From assembly GCA_027306855.1 (NCBI GenBank), contig DAHUYZ010000007.1, positions 1 through 64,000 on the forward strand: DNA of 64,000 nt. Direction: 5' to 3'. The DNA comes from Solirubrobacterales bacterium. Its GTDB lineage: Bacteria; Actinomycetota; Thermoleophilia; Solirubrobacterales; Solirubrobacteraceae. The position numbers and the translations under genes were made by a program. Shown here piece after piece: positions 46,747 to 56,737 of the stretch. Numbering within the stretch: the stretch's first letter is position 1; each line of letters starts with the position of its first letter. Below the pieces are notes generated by a model. It was given only the letters and a program-made list of their open reading frames with translations. It ran no database searches and was not told where the DNA came from.

Positions 46747-47955
46747 GTGCGAAAGCTATCGGGTCCTATCGCGGCGCTCAGCGCCGTTTTGCTTGCAGGA
46801 GCAACGCTCACGGCGTGCGGGGGAATCCCCGGCGACGCCGTCGTCAGCGTGAACGGGAACGCGATCACGACGAGCACGTTCAACCACTGGATGGCCATCG
46901 CCGCGTCCTCCAGCTCGCCCGCCACGACCGCCGGCAAGACGGCCGCCAAGCCGGTCGTCCCCGACCCGCCGAACTACACGGCCTGCATCGCCCACCTCGA
47001 AGCGACTGCGCCCAAGCCGGCCAAGGGCCAGGCAAAGCCCACCGCTGCCGCGCTGAAGGCGCAGTGCGAACAGCAGTACACGGCGCTCAAGCAGCAGGTC
47101 CTCGGCTTCCTGATCTCCTCCAACTGGGTGCTCGGCGAGGCCTCCGACCAGGGCATCAAAGTTTCCGACGCAGAAGTCAAGAAGCAGTTCAACCAGATCA
47201 AGAGCCAGCAGTTCCCCAAGGAAGCCGACTTCCAGAAGTTCCTCGCCAACTCGGGTCAGACGATCTCCGACCTGCTGCTGCGAGTCAAGCTCGACATGCT
47301 CTCCCAGAAGATCCAGCAGAAGATCACCAAGAACGCCGGCAAGAAGCCGAGCCAGAAGGAAATCACGGCCTACTACGAACAGCACAAATCACAATTCGGA
47401 CAGCCGGAACGCCGCAACATCCTGATCATCCTGACCAAGACTCAAGCGCAGGCTGAAGCGGCCAAGAAAGAAGTCCAGTCGGGCAAGAGCTTTGCGAGCG
47501 TCGCCAAGAAGGTCTCGATCGATCCGGTCAGCAAGGCCTCCGGCGGATCGCTTCCCGGCGTCGTCAAGGGCCAGGAGCAGAAGGCGCTCGACGAAGCTGT
47601 CTTCTCGGCCAAGCTGAACGTGCTGAGCGGTCCGATCAAGACACCGTTCGGCTACTACGTCTTCGAAGTCAAGAAGACGCTTCCCGCCAGCCAGCAGACG
47701 CTTGCTCAGGTCCAGTCCACGATCCAACAGCAGCTCATGGCCCAGAACCAGCAGAAGGCGCTCAGCGAATTCGTCAAGAACTTCCGCAAGAAGTGGACCG
47801 AACGGACCGAATGCCGCACCGGCTACGTCGTGCAGGACTGCAAGTCCTACAAAGCGCCCAAGACGCCCACCTTCCCGGGCACCGGGACCGGCACCGCGAC
47901 TCCCCAGACGGGCTCCAGCTCGACGAGCGGCACGTCCACCGCTCCAAAGAAATAG
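46747..47955 (+). CDS. Parvulin-type peptidyl-prolyl isomerase lipoprotein (PrsA/SurA-like)
   Basis: A 402-residue lipoprotein from GTG 46747. The lipobox LTAC puts the lipidated cysteine at about residue 24. A SurA-N-like helical chaperone region (30-215) is rich in Lys and Gln. The parvulin domain (about 215-320) reads RRNILIILTKTQAQAEAAKKEVQSGKSFASVAKKVSIDP, GGSLPGVVKG and GPIKTPFGYYVFEV. The tail is Gly/Thr/Ser rich. It helps fold exported proteins outside the membrane. Confidence 0.9.
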   Translation: MRKLSGPIAALSAVLLAGATLTACGGIPGDAVVSVNGNAITTSTFNHWMAIAASSSSPATTAGKTAAKPVVPDPPNYTACIAHLEATAPKPAKGQAKPTAAALKAQCEQQYTALKQQVLGFLISSNWVLGEASDQGIKVSDAEVKKQFNQIKSQQFPKEADFQKFLANSGQTISDLLLRVKLDMLSQKIQQKITKNAGKKPSQKEITAYYEQHKSQFGQPERRNILIILTKTQAQAEAAKKEVQSGKSFASVAKKVSIDPVSKASGGSLPGVVKGQEQKALDEAVFSAKLNVLSGPIKTPFGYYVFEVKKTLPASQQTLAQVQSTIQQQLMAQNQQKALSEFVKNFRKKWTERTECRTGYVVQDCKSYKAPKTPTFPGTGTGTATPQTGSSSTSGTSTAPKK

Positions 47956-47993
47956 CTTTGGTCTCGCGCCTGAGAGGCGCCCGATCTGGATAA

Positions 47994-49331
<1,338 letters not shown>

Positions 49332-49374
49332 GAGGTCTTGCAGGAGGTCTGCGCCCAATGGCGAATGCGGACGA

Positions 49375-49698
49375 ATGCCTGCGTCCAGATCTACGCGCCC
49401 GCGATCGTCGGCGCCCGCACGGATCAAATGGGACAAGCTCGGGCGCATCGCGATGCTCTGCGTGCTGGTCGCGATCGTCTATCTCTACCTCAGCGCGGGT
49501 CTCAGCCTCTTCTCGAGCTGGCGGGAGTCCAAGCGCGACAGCGCTCAGGTCAGCGCCCTCGAACGCGAGAACCGCCTGCTGGTCAGGCAGCGCGAAGCCG
49601 TCTCCGGTCAGGGCGCGCTCCAGATTCAGGCACGCCGCCTGGGCATGATCCGCCCCGGCGAGCAGGGCTACGTCGTCAGCGGCCTGCCCCCCAACTGA
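49375..49698 (+). CDS. ftsB: FtsB/DivIC family cell division protein
   Basis: A 107-residue protein: a basic cytoplasmic start, one membrane helix (26-44, MLCVLVAIVYLYLSAG), then a coiled coil (RESKRDSAQVSALERENRLLVRQREA) and the conserved ARRLGMIRPGEQGYVV. It belongs to the FtsQ-FtsB-FtsL divisome complex. Position right after eno is the classic location. Confidence 0.88.
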   Translation: MPASRSTRPRSSAPARIKWDKLGRIAMLCVLVAIVYLYLSAGLSLFSSWRESKRDSAQVSALERENRLLVRQREAVSGQGALQIQARRLGMIRPGEQGYVVSGLPPN

Positions 49699-49803
49699 GG
49701 CATAACGCCCCAGCTGACCCCTTCGCGGGCGGCTGAGGGTTGTCGGCCCGGCTGACCCCTATCGCGGCAGGGCCTGAGCGCCCTGCTGCTAGCCTCGCGC
49801 CTC

Positions 49804-50133
49804 GTGTCGGACCTCCAGAGCACGATCGGGCAGTGGCATCAAGGCGAGCGGCGCCTCGCGCAGGCTCCCATCGAGCGCGCCCGAACGCTACAGATGATCA
49901 TCGACGTCATAGTCGCCGAGCTTCGAAGGCGGCTCGGCGGCAGGTTCTCTGCTCAGGAGCTGTCCGAGCTCTACGCGCGTGGGAGCACCTGGTGCCTGCA
50001 GTTGGCGATGCAGACGGCTCCCGACGACGCCTGGGCCTGGGACAGTGCGATCGTGGTCGATGCGGCGTTTGCGCGCTACCTGCGCGAGGCTGCCGACTAT
50101 GCCGGGGGGCGGCTGATCGTCGCCGAGGGCTGA
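49804..50133 (+). CDS. Conserved hypothetical protein
   Basis: A 109-residue all-helical protein starting at GTG 49804, with a -10-like TAGCCT eight bases upstream. It has ARTLQMIIDVIVAELRRRLGGRFSAQELSELYARGSTWCLQLAMQTAP and DAAFARYLREAADYAGGR. No membrane segment or signal. The pattern is compact and looks selected, but no function is apparent. Confidence 0.65.
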   Translation: MSDLQSTIGQWHQGERRLAQAPIERARTLQMIIDVIVAELRRRLGGRFSAQELSELYARGSTWCLQLAMQTAPDDAWAWDSAIVVDAAFARYLREAADYAGGRLIVAEG

Positions 50134-50141
50134 CGCCGCCG

Positions 50142-50157
50142 GCCGCGCGAGCGCGGC
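50142..50157. terminator. GC hairpin between convergent genes
   Basis: GCCGCG (50142-50147) pairs with CGCGGC (50152-50157) around a CGAG loop. It is followed by CGACCCCCC rather than a T-run, so terminator activity is uncertain. Confidence 0.35.
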
Positions 50158-50164
50158 GACCCCC

Positions 50165-50746
50165 CTACTCTGCGCCGGCGCGGCGAATCACGATCTGGTC
50201 CTCTCCGACGGTGACCGTGACCGGCCGGTGCCCAGCCCAGTGCTCGGCGTAGATGGGGTTGTCCTGGATCGCCGGATCGAGCCACAAGCCGTAGCCCTCT
50301 TCGCCGTGGTCGAACGTGCCCTCCAGAAGCTCGGAGCCGCGCGATCCTGACTTGCGTCCACGCCGTCCCCGCCTCCTGCGAGCGCTCGCCGGGGCGCCCT
50401 CGCCCTGCGATGACTCCTCGCCCTCGCCGTCGCCCTCGCCCTCGCCCTCATTCTCGGCCTCGGCTTGCGCCTGCGCCTTGGCTCGCTCTGCCTCCATCGC
50501 CGCCTCCAGTTCCGCGGCTATCAGCTCATCGTCCTCGGCTCTGAGGTCGATCTCCTCGGGGTAGGCGGGCGCGGTCCCGTTGCCCTCAACTGAACTCTCC
50601 TCCCCGATCAGATCGTTCTGGCGCTTGAACTGCTCGATCTCCTGGACGGGGACTTCGAGCTGGTGCGCGACCCACGCATCGGTGCGCCCCTGCCGCACCC
50701 AGCTGCGGATCTGATTCAGATGCGGGCGCAATGATCTACGAGCCAT
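50165..50746 (-). CDS. Hypothetical protein with acidic and RGRRGRK-type basic blocks
   Basis: A 193-residue protein. Residues 1-45 resemble a small DNA-binding helix-turn-helix ([38 protein letters not shown]). Residues 60-115 are a strongly acidic, repeat-rich helix ([17 protein letters not shown]). Then comes a basic patch ([15 protein letters not shown]) and a compact C-terminal domain (140-193: [39 protein letters not shown]). Alternating charge blocks suggest nucleic-acid contact. Function unknown. Confidence 0.65.
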   Translation of the reverse strand: MARRSLRPHLNQIRSWVRQGRTDAWVAHQLEVPVQEIEQFKRQNDLIGEESSVEGNGTAPAYPEEIDLRAEDDELIAAELEAAMEAERAKAQAQAEAENEGEGEGDGEGEESSQGEGAPASARRRRGRRGRKSGSRGSELLEGTFDHGEEGYGLWLDPAIQDNPIYAEHWAGHRPVTVTVGEDQIVIRRAGAE

Positions 50747-50877
50747 GGCCGGATCGGGAGACTAGCGCATGCGCGGACGCGCCGGCGTTCGGTCGCCACG
50801 GAGACTATGCTTGCGGTAGGGCGAGACGGGGGGCGATCTCAGCCCCGATTCCATCGTCAACGGAGAAGGGTGCAGCA

Positions 50878-51120
50878 ATGCTGGTTCTTACGCGCAAGCC
50901 AAACCAGAGCATCATGATCGGCGACGAGATCGAGGTGTCCGTTCTGTCCGTGGCCGGCGAAAAGGTCCGTATCGGCATCCACGCTCCCCAAGACGTGCCC
51001 GTGTTCCGCACGGAGATCTATGTCGAGGTCGGGCGCGAGCAGGCTCCAGGCAGCGCGCCGTCCGAGGAAGGCATGCAAGAGGTCGAGGACGCTCTCGACA
51101 GACTGCGCGAGCCCTCCTGA
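50878..51120 (+). CDS. csrA: Carbon storage regulator CsrA
   Basis: An 80-residue RNA-binding protein. [37 protein letters not shown] and [10 protein letters not shown] form the five-strand dimer that binds GGA motifs in mRNA leaders, with a longer acidic tail than E. coli CsrA (61). A GGAGAAGGG ribosome site precedes the ATG. CsrA is usually next to flagellar genes (fliW) in Gram-positives; none are here. Confidence 0.94.
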   Translation: MLVLTRKPNQSIMIGDEIEVSVLSVAGEKVRIGIHAPQDVPVFRTEIYVEVGREQAPGSAPSEEGMQEVEDALDRLREPS

Positions 51121-51130
51121 GGGCGCGGGC

Positions 51131-51370
51131 TCAGCTCAGCAGCAGATACAGCGTGCGGAACATCACGACCGTGACGATCGCGGCCGTGAGGATCAGGGTG
51201 AGGACCAGCAGCACGAAGCGCACCGAGCCGCGTTTGTGACGGCGGTCGGTCTCGCGCTTGATCGTGCGCTGCTCGGCGGTCCTGCGCAGCGATGCGCGCC
51301 GGTGCCGCTCGATCGAGATCTCACGAGCAAAGGCCTGCTCGATCTCAGCCAGGCTCTGGCGCATCCTCAT
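51131..51370 (-). CDS. Small membrane protein with basic cytoplasmic helix
   Basis: About 79 residues from the ATG at 51370 (a second ATG at 51364). A long basic helix (SLAEIEQAFAREISIERHRRASLRRTAEQRTIKRETDRRHKRG) is followed by one membrane helix at the C-terminus (FVLLVLTLILTAAIVTVVMF). It sits eight bases after the DUF2090 gene and is probably in its operon. Function unknown. Confidence 0.6.
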   Translation of the reverse strand: MRMRQSLAEIEQAFAREISIERHRRASLRRTAEQRTIKRETDRRHKRGSVRFVLLVLTLILTAAIVTVVMFRTLYLLLS

Positions 51371-51378
51371 GACTTTTC

Positions 51379-52305
51379 CTACGCTACCGGCGCCTTGCCC
51401 TCGGCGCGCTCGTACACCTTGATGAAGCGCAGGTAGTTCTCGGCGATCTGGGCGGCTCCGGTGGAGCGTTCGATCTTGCCGTCGACGTATTCCTTGAGCG
51501 GGTTCCACCAGATCGAGCGACCGATCGCAAACCCGACGAACCCGTCGACCGGAGCGGCCTGCTCGAGCCAGTGATCGACCTTCGCGTCGTCGGCGCCACG
51601 TCCGAGCACGACGCAGACGACGCCGTCACGGCCCCCCGAGCGCGCCTGGGCGGCGAGCATCTCGCAGTCGGAGCGCTCGTCGACGCCCTCGATCTTCCAG
51701 ATGTCAACCTCGATGCCGAAGTCCTGGATCGCGGCGATCGCGCGTCGCATCAGCTCGGGCCGGAGCTCTGCGTCATAGCGATCGGAGCTCCCGTCGACCG
51801 ACTCCAGCTGCGCCTCCTCGGCGGGGACGAGCAGCTCGAACAGGAACTTGCGGTCGCGTCCGTGGAGCCAGTCCGACAGCCTCTTGAGCTTGGTCAACTG
51901 CTCGCGGTTGGCCTGGAGGTCGCCGTCGGGGTTGTAGCGCACCAGCACCTTCGTGAAGTCGGGGTCGAAGCGCTCGATGTGCTCGCCGAAACCCTCGCCG
52001 TACTCGAAGTCGAACATATTCTGGCCGCTGCGCTCCGCCGGCATCGCGAGCTTCAGGCCCCGCTCTCGCGCCTGCGAAGGGACCGCTCCGCCGAACTGCT
52101 CGTCTACGAGCACGCCCGTCACGGAAGGGTCGGCGCCCGCGGCGACCGCCCGCTCGAGACCCTCGAAGATCAGGTGCTTGGCGTCGGCGATCATCGCTGT
52201 CTGCTCAGGGTCAGGCTGTCCCTCGATGCCGAAGAACTTCTTCTGGAACGAGCCGCGGTGGTCGAACGCGAGGATGTAGAGCTTCTTCTCGTAGCCGAGT
52301 TGCAT
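51379..52305 (-). CDS. DUF2090-family TIM-barrel protein
   Basis: A 308-residue protein matching the family found as the C-terminal part of some IolC proteins and as stand-alone aldolase-like enzymes. Landmarks are LYILAFDHRGSFQKKFFG, VTGVLVDEQFGGAV, FTKVLVRYNPDGD, KFLFELLVPAEEAQL, VDIWKIEGVDERSDCEMLAAQAR, VCVVLGRGADDAKVDHWLEQAAPV and GFAIGRSIWWNPL, which follow successive barrel strands. The substrate may be a sugar or inositol derivative; no inositol genes are nearby. Divergent from the rhomboid-like gene. Confidence 0.82.
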   Translation of the reverse strand: MQLGYEKKLYILAFDHRGSFQKKFFGIEGQPDPEQTAMIADAKHLIFEGLERAVAAGADPSVTGVLVDEQFGGAVPSQARERGLKLAMPAERSGQNMFDFEYGEGFGEHIERFDPDFTKVLVRYNPDGDLQANREQLTKLKRLSDWLHGRDRKFLFELLVPAEEAQLESVDGSSDRYDAELRPELMRRAIAAIQDFGIEVDIWKIEGVDERSDCEMLAAQARSGGRDGVVCVVLGRGADDAKVDHWLEQAAPVDGFVGFAIGRSIWWNPLKEYVDGKIERSTGAAQIAENYLRFIKVYERAEGKAPVA

Positions 52306-52443
52306 CGAACGGTTTCCTTTGGGAGTCGCTGACGGCGCCTCGCCGATGCGCCTGCGCGGTGTCTGCTCGGGAGCGGCGAGGACAGCGCAACTCTATCGCT
52401 GGAGCGCCTTTTGGGGGCCGACAGGCGGGCTGGATGGGCAACG

Positions 52444-52449
52444 TAGAAT
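52444..52449 (+). promoter_or_regulatory. -10 element (TAGAAT) of the rhomboid-like gene, leaderless layout
   Basis: TAGAAT ends seven bases before the ATG at 52457. A second ATG at 52448 overlaps the hexamer and is therefore an unlikely start. Confidence 0.5.
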
Positions 52450-52456
52450 GAACTTG

Positions 52457-53227
52457 ATGCCCTCAGGCGCTGATCTGTTCGTCGTGTGCAAGAAGTGCGG
52501 ATCGGAGGTCAGCCCGTACGTGACAGAGTGTCCGTACTGCGGCAACCGCCTGCGACGCCGCGCGCCGAAGCTCCCGCGCGAAGGCCGCTCGCGCTCGATC
52601 GGGCTCAGGCTGTGGCGCCGGCGCTCGCTGGGCCGCCTGCGCCGGGGCGAGATCGCGGGCGTCAGGGCCGATTCGCCGCCGTACGCGACGGTTGCGCTCG
52701 TGGCTGGCAGTTGCGGCTTGTGGATCGCCTCGCAGGGCGACTATGTCAGCCTCGGCAAGCTGATCCTGGCGGGGCCTCTTCATGGAGATTGGTGGCGGCT
52801 GTTGACGAGCCCGTTCGTCTATGGGTCTGGCTTCTCGGCCGGGCTCTTCATGTTCGCGACGCTGCTGGCTATAGCGATCTTTGGATGGTTGCTCGAGCGT
52901 CACCATGGACCGATCGTGGTGCTTGCGTTGTTCTTCGCCGCGAGCGTGACCGGCGGGCTGGCGGCGGAGGCGGTCTATGCCTCCCCGGTCGTGACGGGCG
53001 CCAACGCGGCGGCCTTGGCTCTTCTCGCGGCGTGGGCCGCGTCCGACCTGCTGACGGCACGAGAAGGCGGCTACTACGAGGGCGACCTGCTCGGCGCGGC
53101 GGCGATTGCCGTGGTTCTGCTTGCGATGCCGTTCGCGCGTCCAGAGGCGAGCTGGCTGGCGGGCGTGACGGGCGGCGTTCTCGGCCTTTTGCTGGGTCTC
53201 GGCCTGAGCAAGGTCCGGACCGCATGA
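52457..53227 (+). CDS. Rhomboid-like membrane protein with N-terminal zinc ribbon, catalytic residues absent
   Basis: A 256-residue protein. Residues 12-30 are a zinc ribbon (CKKCGSEVSPYVTECPYCG). Six membrane helices follow from about residue 78. The arrangement and the DWWRLLTSPFVYGSGFSAGLFMFATLLAIAIFGWLLERHHG segment fit the rhomboid fold. The catalytic GxSG reads GANA (VVTGANAAALALLAAW), and the helix that should carry the catalytic histidine reads ASWLAGVTGGVLG. It therefore looks like a pseudoprotease, similar in idea to iRhoms and derlins. Client proteins are unknown. Confidence 0.75.
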   Translation: MPSGADLFVVCKKCGSEVSPYVTECPYCGNRLRRRAPKLPREGRSRSIGLRLWRRRSLGRLRRGEIAGVRADSPPYATVALVAGSCGLWIASQGDYVSLGKLILAGPLHGDWWRLLTSPFVYGSGFSAGLFMFATLLAIAIFGWLLERHHGPIVVLALFFAASVTGGLAAEAVYASPVVTGANAAALALLAAWAASDLLTAREGGYYEGDLLGAAAIAVVLLAMPFARPEASWLAGVTGGVLGLLLGLGLSKVRTA

Positions 53228-53339
53228 GGGCCGCAGTAACCGCACCCGGCTCTGGGGCCGGCCCAACTCTACGCATCGAGGCTGATGCGGCCATATCATG
53301 GACGGCCTGCCCGATCGTCCCCGAAAGAGGAGCACTGAG

Positions 53340-54020
53340 ATGCAGATTCGCTTTCTCGGCCACGCGGCGTTTGAGCTCACCGACGGCGATACGTCGGCTC
53401 TGATCGACCCGTTTCTGACCGGCAATCCGAAGGCGGCGGTCGAAGCCGATGAGCTGAGCCCAGATGCGATCCTGCTGACGCATGGCCACGCGGATCACTA
53501 CGGCGACACGGTCGGGATCGCAAAGCGCACCGGGGCGCACGTGGTCGCGATCGTCGAGATCGCAAACGAGCTTGGGGAAGAAGGCGTTGGAAACCTTCAT
53601 GACCCCAACCTCGGCGGCACCGTCGAGCTGCCGTGGGGATCGGCGAAGCTGGTGCCGGCCTGGCACACCTCGACCACGCCGAAGGGGACCGTCAACACGC
53701 CCGCAGGATTGATCGTGAAGTTCGCCGATAAGACGATCTACCACCTCGGCGACACCTGTCTGTTCTCCGACCTGGAGCTGATCGCCAAGCAGAACGGTCC
53801 GATCGACGTGGCGCTGATGTGCATCGGCGGCCACTACACGATGGATCGCCACGATGCCGTTCAGGCCGCCAGGCTGATCGGCGCAAAGCAGGTGATCCCC
53901 TGCCACTACAACACGTTCCCGCCGATCGAGACAGACGCGCAGGCGTTCAAGGCCGATGTGCAGGCGCAGGGCGTATCCGAGGTGATAGTGCTCGACCCAG
54001 GCGAGACGCATTCGTTATGA
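53340..54020 (+). CDS. UPF0173 metal-dependent hydrolase (metallo-beta-lactamase fold)
   Basis: A 226-residue protein from the ATG at 53340, preceded by AAGAGGAG. Metal ligands are visible in LTHGHADHYGD (H, H, D, H), the later WHTS, HLGDTCLF and PCHYNTFPP. FLGHAAFELTDGDTSALIDPFLTGNP is the family start. The substrate is not known for UPF0173. Its stop overlaps the RAM-domain gene (ATGA). Confidence 0.93.
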   Translation: MQIRFLGHAAFELTDGDTSALIDPFLTGNPKAAVEADELSPDAILLTHGHADHYGDTVGIAKRTGAHVVAIVEIANELGEEGVGNLHDPNLGGTVELPWGSAKLVPAWHTSTTPKGTVNTPAGLIVKFADKTIYHLGDTCLFSDLELIAKQNGPIDVALMCIGGHYTMDRHDAVQAARLIGAKQVIPCHYNTFPPIETDAQAFKADVQAQGVSEVIVLDPGETHSL

Positions 54021-54298
54021 CGATGACCCATGCCGTCGTCTTGATCGAGGCCGAGCGCGACGCGCTGTCGACGCTTGGCGGCGAGCTGGCGGACGTGGAG
54101 GGAGTCGCGGAGGCTTATTCGGTCACGGGCGAGTGGGACTTCGTCGCGATCGTAAGAGTCCCTGACCATGAGCAGCTTGCGAGCGTCGTGACGGCAGGGA
54201 TTGGCAAGCTGGGAGGGGTGGTTCGTACGCAGACGATGGTCGCGTTCGCCGCCTTCTCCAGACACGACCTGGAGGCTCTGTTCTCGATCGGCGAGTGA
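54017..54298 (+). CDS. Stand-alone Lrp/AsnC ligand-binding (RAM) domain protein
   Basis: A 93-residue protein that is only the effector domain of Lrp/AsnC regulators (AVVLIEAERDALSTLGGELADVEGVAEAYSVTGEWDFVAIVRVPDHEQLASVV; then VVRTQTMVAFAAFS). No helix-turn-helix is present. Such domains (SraA-like) form octamers that bind amino acids. It is translationally coupled on both sides (ATGA before, GTGA after). Confidence 0.88.
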   Translation: MTMTHAVVLIEAERDALSTLGGELADVEGVAEAYSVTGEWDFVAIVRVPDHEQLASVVTAGIGKLGGVVRTQTMVAFAAFSRHDLEALFSIGE

Positions 54299-54963
54299 GA
54301 GCGCCTGCCGATGACGCCCCCTCGATGACGCCGATTCCTCTAGAGCCCCAGTACGGTCCTACGCTCGGCCGCCTGCTCGAGCCGCGCTGGCGTGGGGCGA
54401 GTCCTATGGCCAAGACGATCGTGATCGCGATCGGGGTGGGCCTGCTGGCGGGGGCGCTCGCGCTCGTGCTGAGCCTGCTCGACGCCGAATACTCGAGAGG
54501 CGGGCGGGTACCGTTCAGCTTCAAGTACAGGGGTCTGTATCGGACGGCGCCCGAGCCGGGGGGGTACGTGAGGGTCGCGACCAAGTCCGGCAGGCGACTG
54601 CTGGACTCTTATGAAGTTGCGCCGCTGCGGATTGAAGGCTATGGCGGCAGCGTGACCGGGGAGCTGCCGTTGGCCGCGAACGACTATGAGCGCGTGCTGG
54701 AGCGCCGCTTTGGGGGAGTACGCCTGGAAGGCGAGGGCAAGACGCGGATCAGCTCGACGTTGGCGGGCTATCAGGTCCTGTACAGAGCAGAGGTTTCGGG
54801 CCAGACGTTGTATGGGCGCGACGTGATGCTGTTGCCGGGCTCCGCAGGCGCTCGCGAAGGGGTCGTCATCGAGATGTTGAGCTCCGAACCGGCGAGCGTC
54901 TCGAGGCCTGTCGCGAGCTCTGGCCTGCTCGAACGGCCGCTGAAGACGTTTACGTTCGGCTAG
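54295..54963 (+). CDS. Single-pass membrane protein, unknown function
   Basis: A 222-residue protein from GTG 54295, overlapping the RAM-domain stop. A proline-rich cytoplasmic stretch leads to one membrane helix (about 39-61, TIVIAIGVGLLAGALALVLSLL). The outer domain (65-222) is strand-rich, with RLEGEGKTRISSTLAGYQVLYRAEVSGQTLYGRDVMLLP as its most regular part. Completes a three-gene coupled unit. Convergent with the sigma factor gene, overlapping it by four bases. Confidence 0.65.
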   Translation: MRAPADDAPSMTPIPLEPQYGPTLGRLLEPRWRGASPMAKTIVIAIGVGLLAGALALVLSLLDAEYSRGGRVPFSFKYRGLYRTAPEPGGYVRVATKSGRRLLDSYEVAPLRIEGYGGSVTGELPLAANDYERVLERRFGGVRLEGEGKTRISSTLAGYQVLYRAEVSGQTLYGRDVMLLPGSAGAREGVVIEMLSSEPASVSRPVASSGLLERPLKTFTFG

Positions 54964-56657
54964 CGCGAGAGGGAGCCGCCTTGGGGGCCGTCGCCTGTAG
55001 GCCCTTCGGTTGGGGCCCCGCTGGGCGATCCTGAGGAGCTGCCTGAGCCGCCTTCGGACGTCGGCGGGAGCGCTTCGTGTTCGGGAGTGGGACCGCTTCC
55101 TTCTTGGGTAGGCGGCGGAGGAGGCGTAGTCGGCTGGGTGGTCGACTGGCCTTCGGGCTGGGCGGCGCTGCCCCCAGTGGTGGCTGTCGTGCTGCTCGAG
55201 TCGGCGCCGGCCGTGCCCGCGCTCGATCCCGTCGCGGCATTGCCGGTGGCGCCTGGGGCGGCCGGGGGCGAGGACGGGAGTTGGGTCGTCTCTGTCGTTA
55301 CTTGCGTCAGGGGCGGGGGCTGCTTGGCTGCGACGGCCGGCTTGGCGGCTGCGGGCGGGGGCGTGGCGGTCGAAGGGTCTGGCGTCGTGGATGTGGTCGT
55401 GAGGGCGACCTTCGCCTTGCGGGCGGCGTGGGCTCTGGACTTGTGGGCGCTCGGGCCGGCATGGTGGCTGGGCGAAGCGAGCGTGACGGGCTGAGCGCTC
55501 GAGCCGGTCACGATCGGCTGATCGGCAGTGGTAGATGCGGAGCCGACGCTTGCGACGGTTGCATGGTGGGAGCGTGGCGGGGGGCTCGTAACGTGGTCGG
55601 CCTCTACGGTTCCGGCGGTGACTATCGCGGCGACCGCGAGACCTGCGACGGCCTTGGTCGCGAGGGCGCTTGTGCCGGCGGTCAGCAGGCTTGTCGTCGC
55701 CGTCGCTCCGCTCATCGCTCCGCCCGCGGCGGCGCTTGCCCCGCCTGCTCCGGCCACATGAGCGCCGCCTGCTCCGGCGGTCGATCCGAGCTTTGTGAGC
55801 GCGAGCTTCTTGAGCAGCAGCAATGGCCCGACGGGGAGGATCGCGGCGAGCGCGACGTTGTTCTCCTTGAGCTGCTTGCGGAACGCGTGGCAGCGCACGC
55901 AGTCTCGGGCGTGACGGCGAACGGCGGGGCTCATCTTGACGAGACCCTCGGCGACTTCGCCCAGCTCTAGGCGAGCCTGCTCGCACGTGAGCTTGCGTGC
56001 CTCGGCGGCCTCGGCGAGCGAGATGCGGGCGCGCACGAGCAGGGACTTGACCGCCGGGACGGTCGTTTCCATCGCGTGGGCGATCTGCTCGTAGGAGAGG
56101 GCGTCGATCTCGCGCAGCAACAGGGCGGTGCGCTGGGTCTCGGCGAGCCGCCCTACGTCGTCGATCAGCTGGCGGAAGCTCTCGCGCCGCATGACCTTCT
56201 CGGCGGTCGATAGACCGTTGTCCGCGAAGTGGATGTCCATCGAGTCGACGCCGATCGCGCTTGCGCGGCGCAGATGGTTGAGCGAGCGGTTGCGGGCGAT
56301 CCGGTACAGCCAGGGACGGACGTTGATCGGGCGCTCGTCGGCGAGGATCGCGTTGAAAGCGGCCGCGAAGACCTCCTGCAGAACGTCCTCGGCGTCCTCG
56401 CGCGAGCCGAGCATGTGCCGGCAGAAGGCGAGCAGCCGGGCGCGGTAGCGGGCGAACAGGACCTCGAACGCGGCGTGCTGACCCCGGCGGATCAGCGCGA
56501 TGAGCCGCTCGTCGGACTGCAGGCGCATCAGCGCGGTCGGCCCCCGCAAGCCGGGCACAGCGGCGGGTTTTAGTGCTGAGACCTCCACGGACGGTCCTTT
56601 CGCTGCTGTTGCTCCTAAAGACACCGTACCAGGGGCCGAGTTGCGGTATTGCCGCAC
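54960..56657 (-). CDS. ECF sigma factor fused to a zinc anti-sigma domain, membrane segment and Pro/Thr/Ser-rich tail
   Basis: A 565-residue protein from GTG 56657 (AGAGGA upstream; ATG 56528 is an alternative). Residues 50-131 are sigma region 2 ([52 protein letters not shown]). Residues 160-215 are region 4 ([41 protein letters not shown]). Residues 225-256 match a zinc-binding anti-sigma motif: C225, then H249-x3-C253-x2-C256. A membrane helix lies near 331-351, possibly with another at 268-284. Residues 355-565 are a low-complexity Pro/Ser/Thr tail predicted to be outside. It is likely a self-inhibited, membrane-held sigma factor released by a signal. Confidence 0.88.
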   Translation of the reverse strand: MRQYRNSAPGTVSLGATAAKGPSVEVSALKPAAVPGLRGPTALMRLQSDERLIALIRRGQHAAFEVLFARYRARLLAFCRHMLGSREDAEDVLQEVFAAAFNAILADERPINVRPWLYRIARNRSLNHLRRASAIGVDSMDIHFADNGLSTAEKVMRRESFRQLIDDVGRLAETQRTALLLREIDALSYEQIAHAMETTVPAVKSLLVRARISLAEAAEARKLTCEQARLELGEVAEGLVKMSPAVRRHARDCVRCHAFRKQLKENNVALAAILPVGPLLLLKKLALTKLGSTAGAGGAHVAGAGGASAAAGGAMSGATATTSLLTAGTSALATKAVAGLAVAAIVTAGTVEADHVTSPPPRSHHATVASVGSASTTADQPIVTGSSAQPVTLASPSHHAGPSAHKSRAHAARKAKVALTTTSTTPDPSTATPPPAAAKPAVAAKQPPPLTQVTTETTQLPSSPPAAPGATGNAATGSSAGTAGADSSSTTATTGGSAAQPEGQSTTQPTTPPPPPTQEGSGPTPEHEALPPTSEGGSGSSSGSPSGAPTEGPTGDGPQGGSLSR

Positions 56658-56737
56658 AACTGGTCCTCTTGCCGCATCGCTGCACGCGCTCGCTCACATC
56701 CCGGCGCAGGCGCTTGCGTAGACTGGCCCGACGGGAT

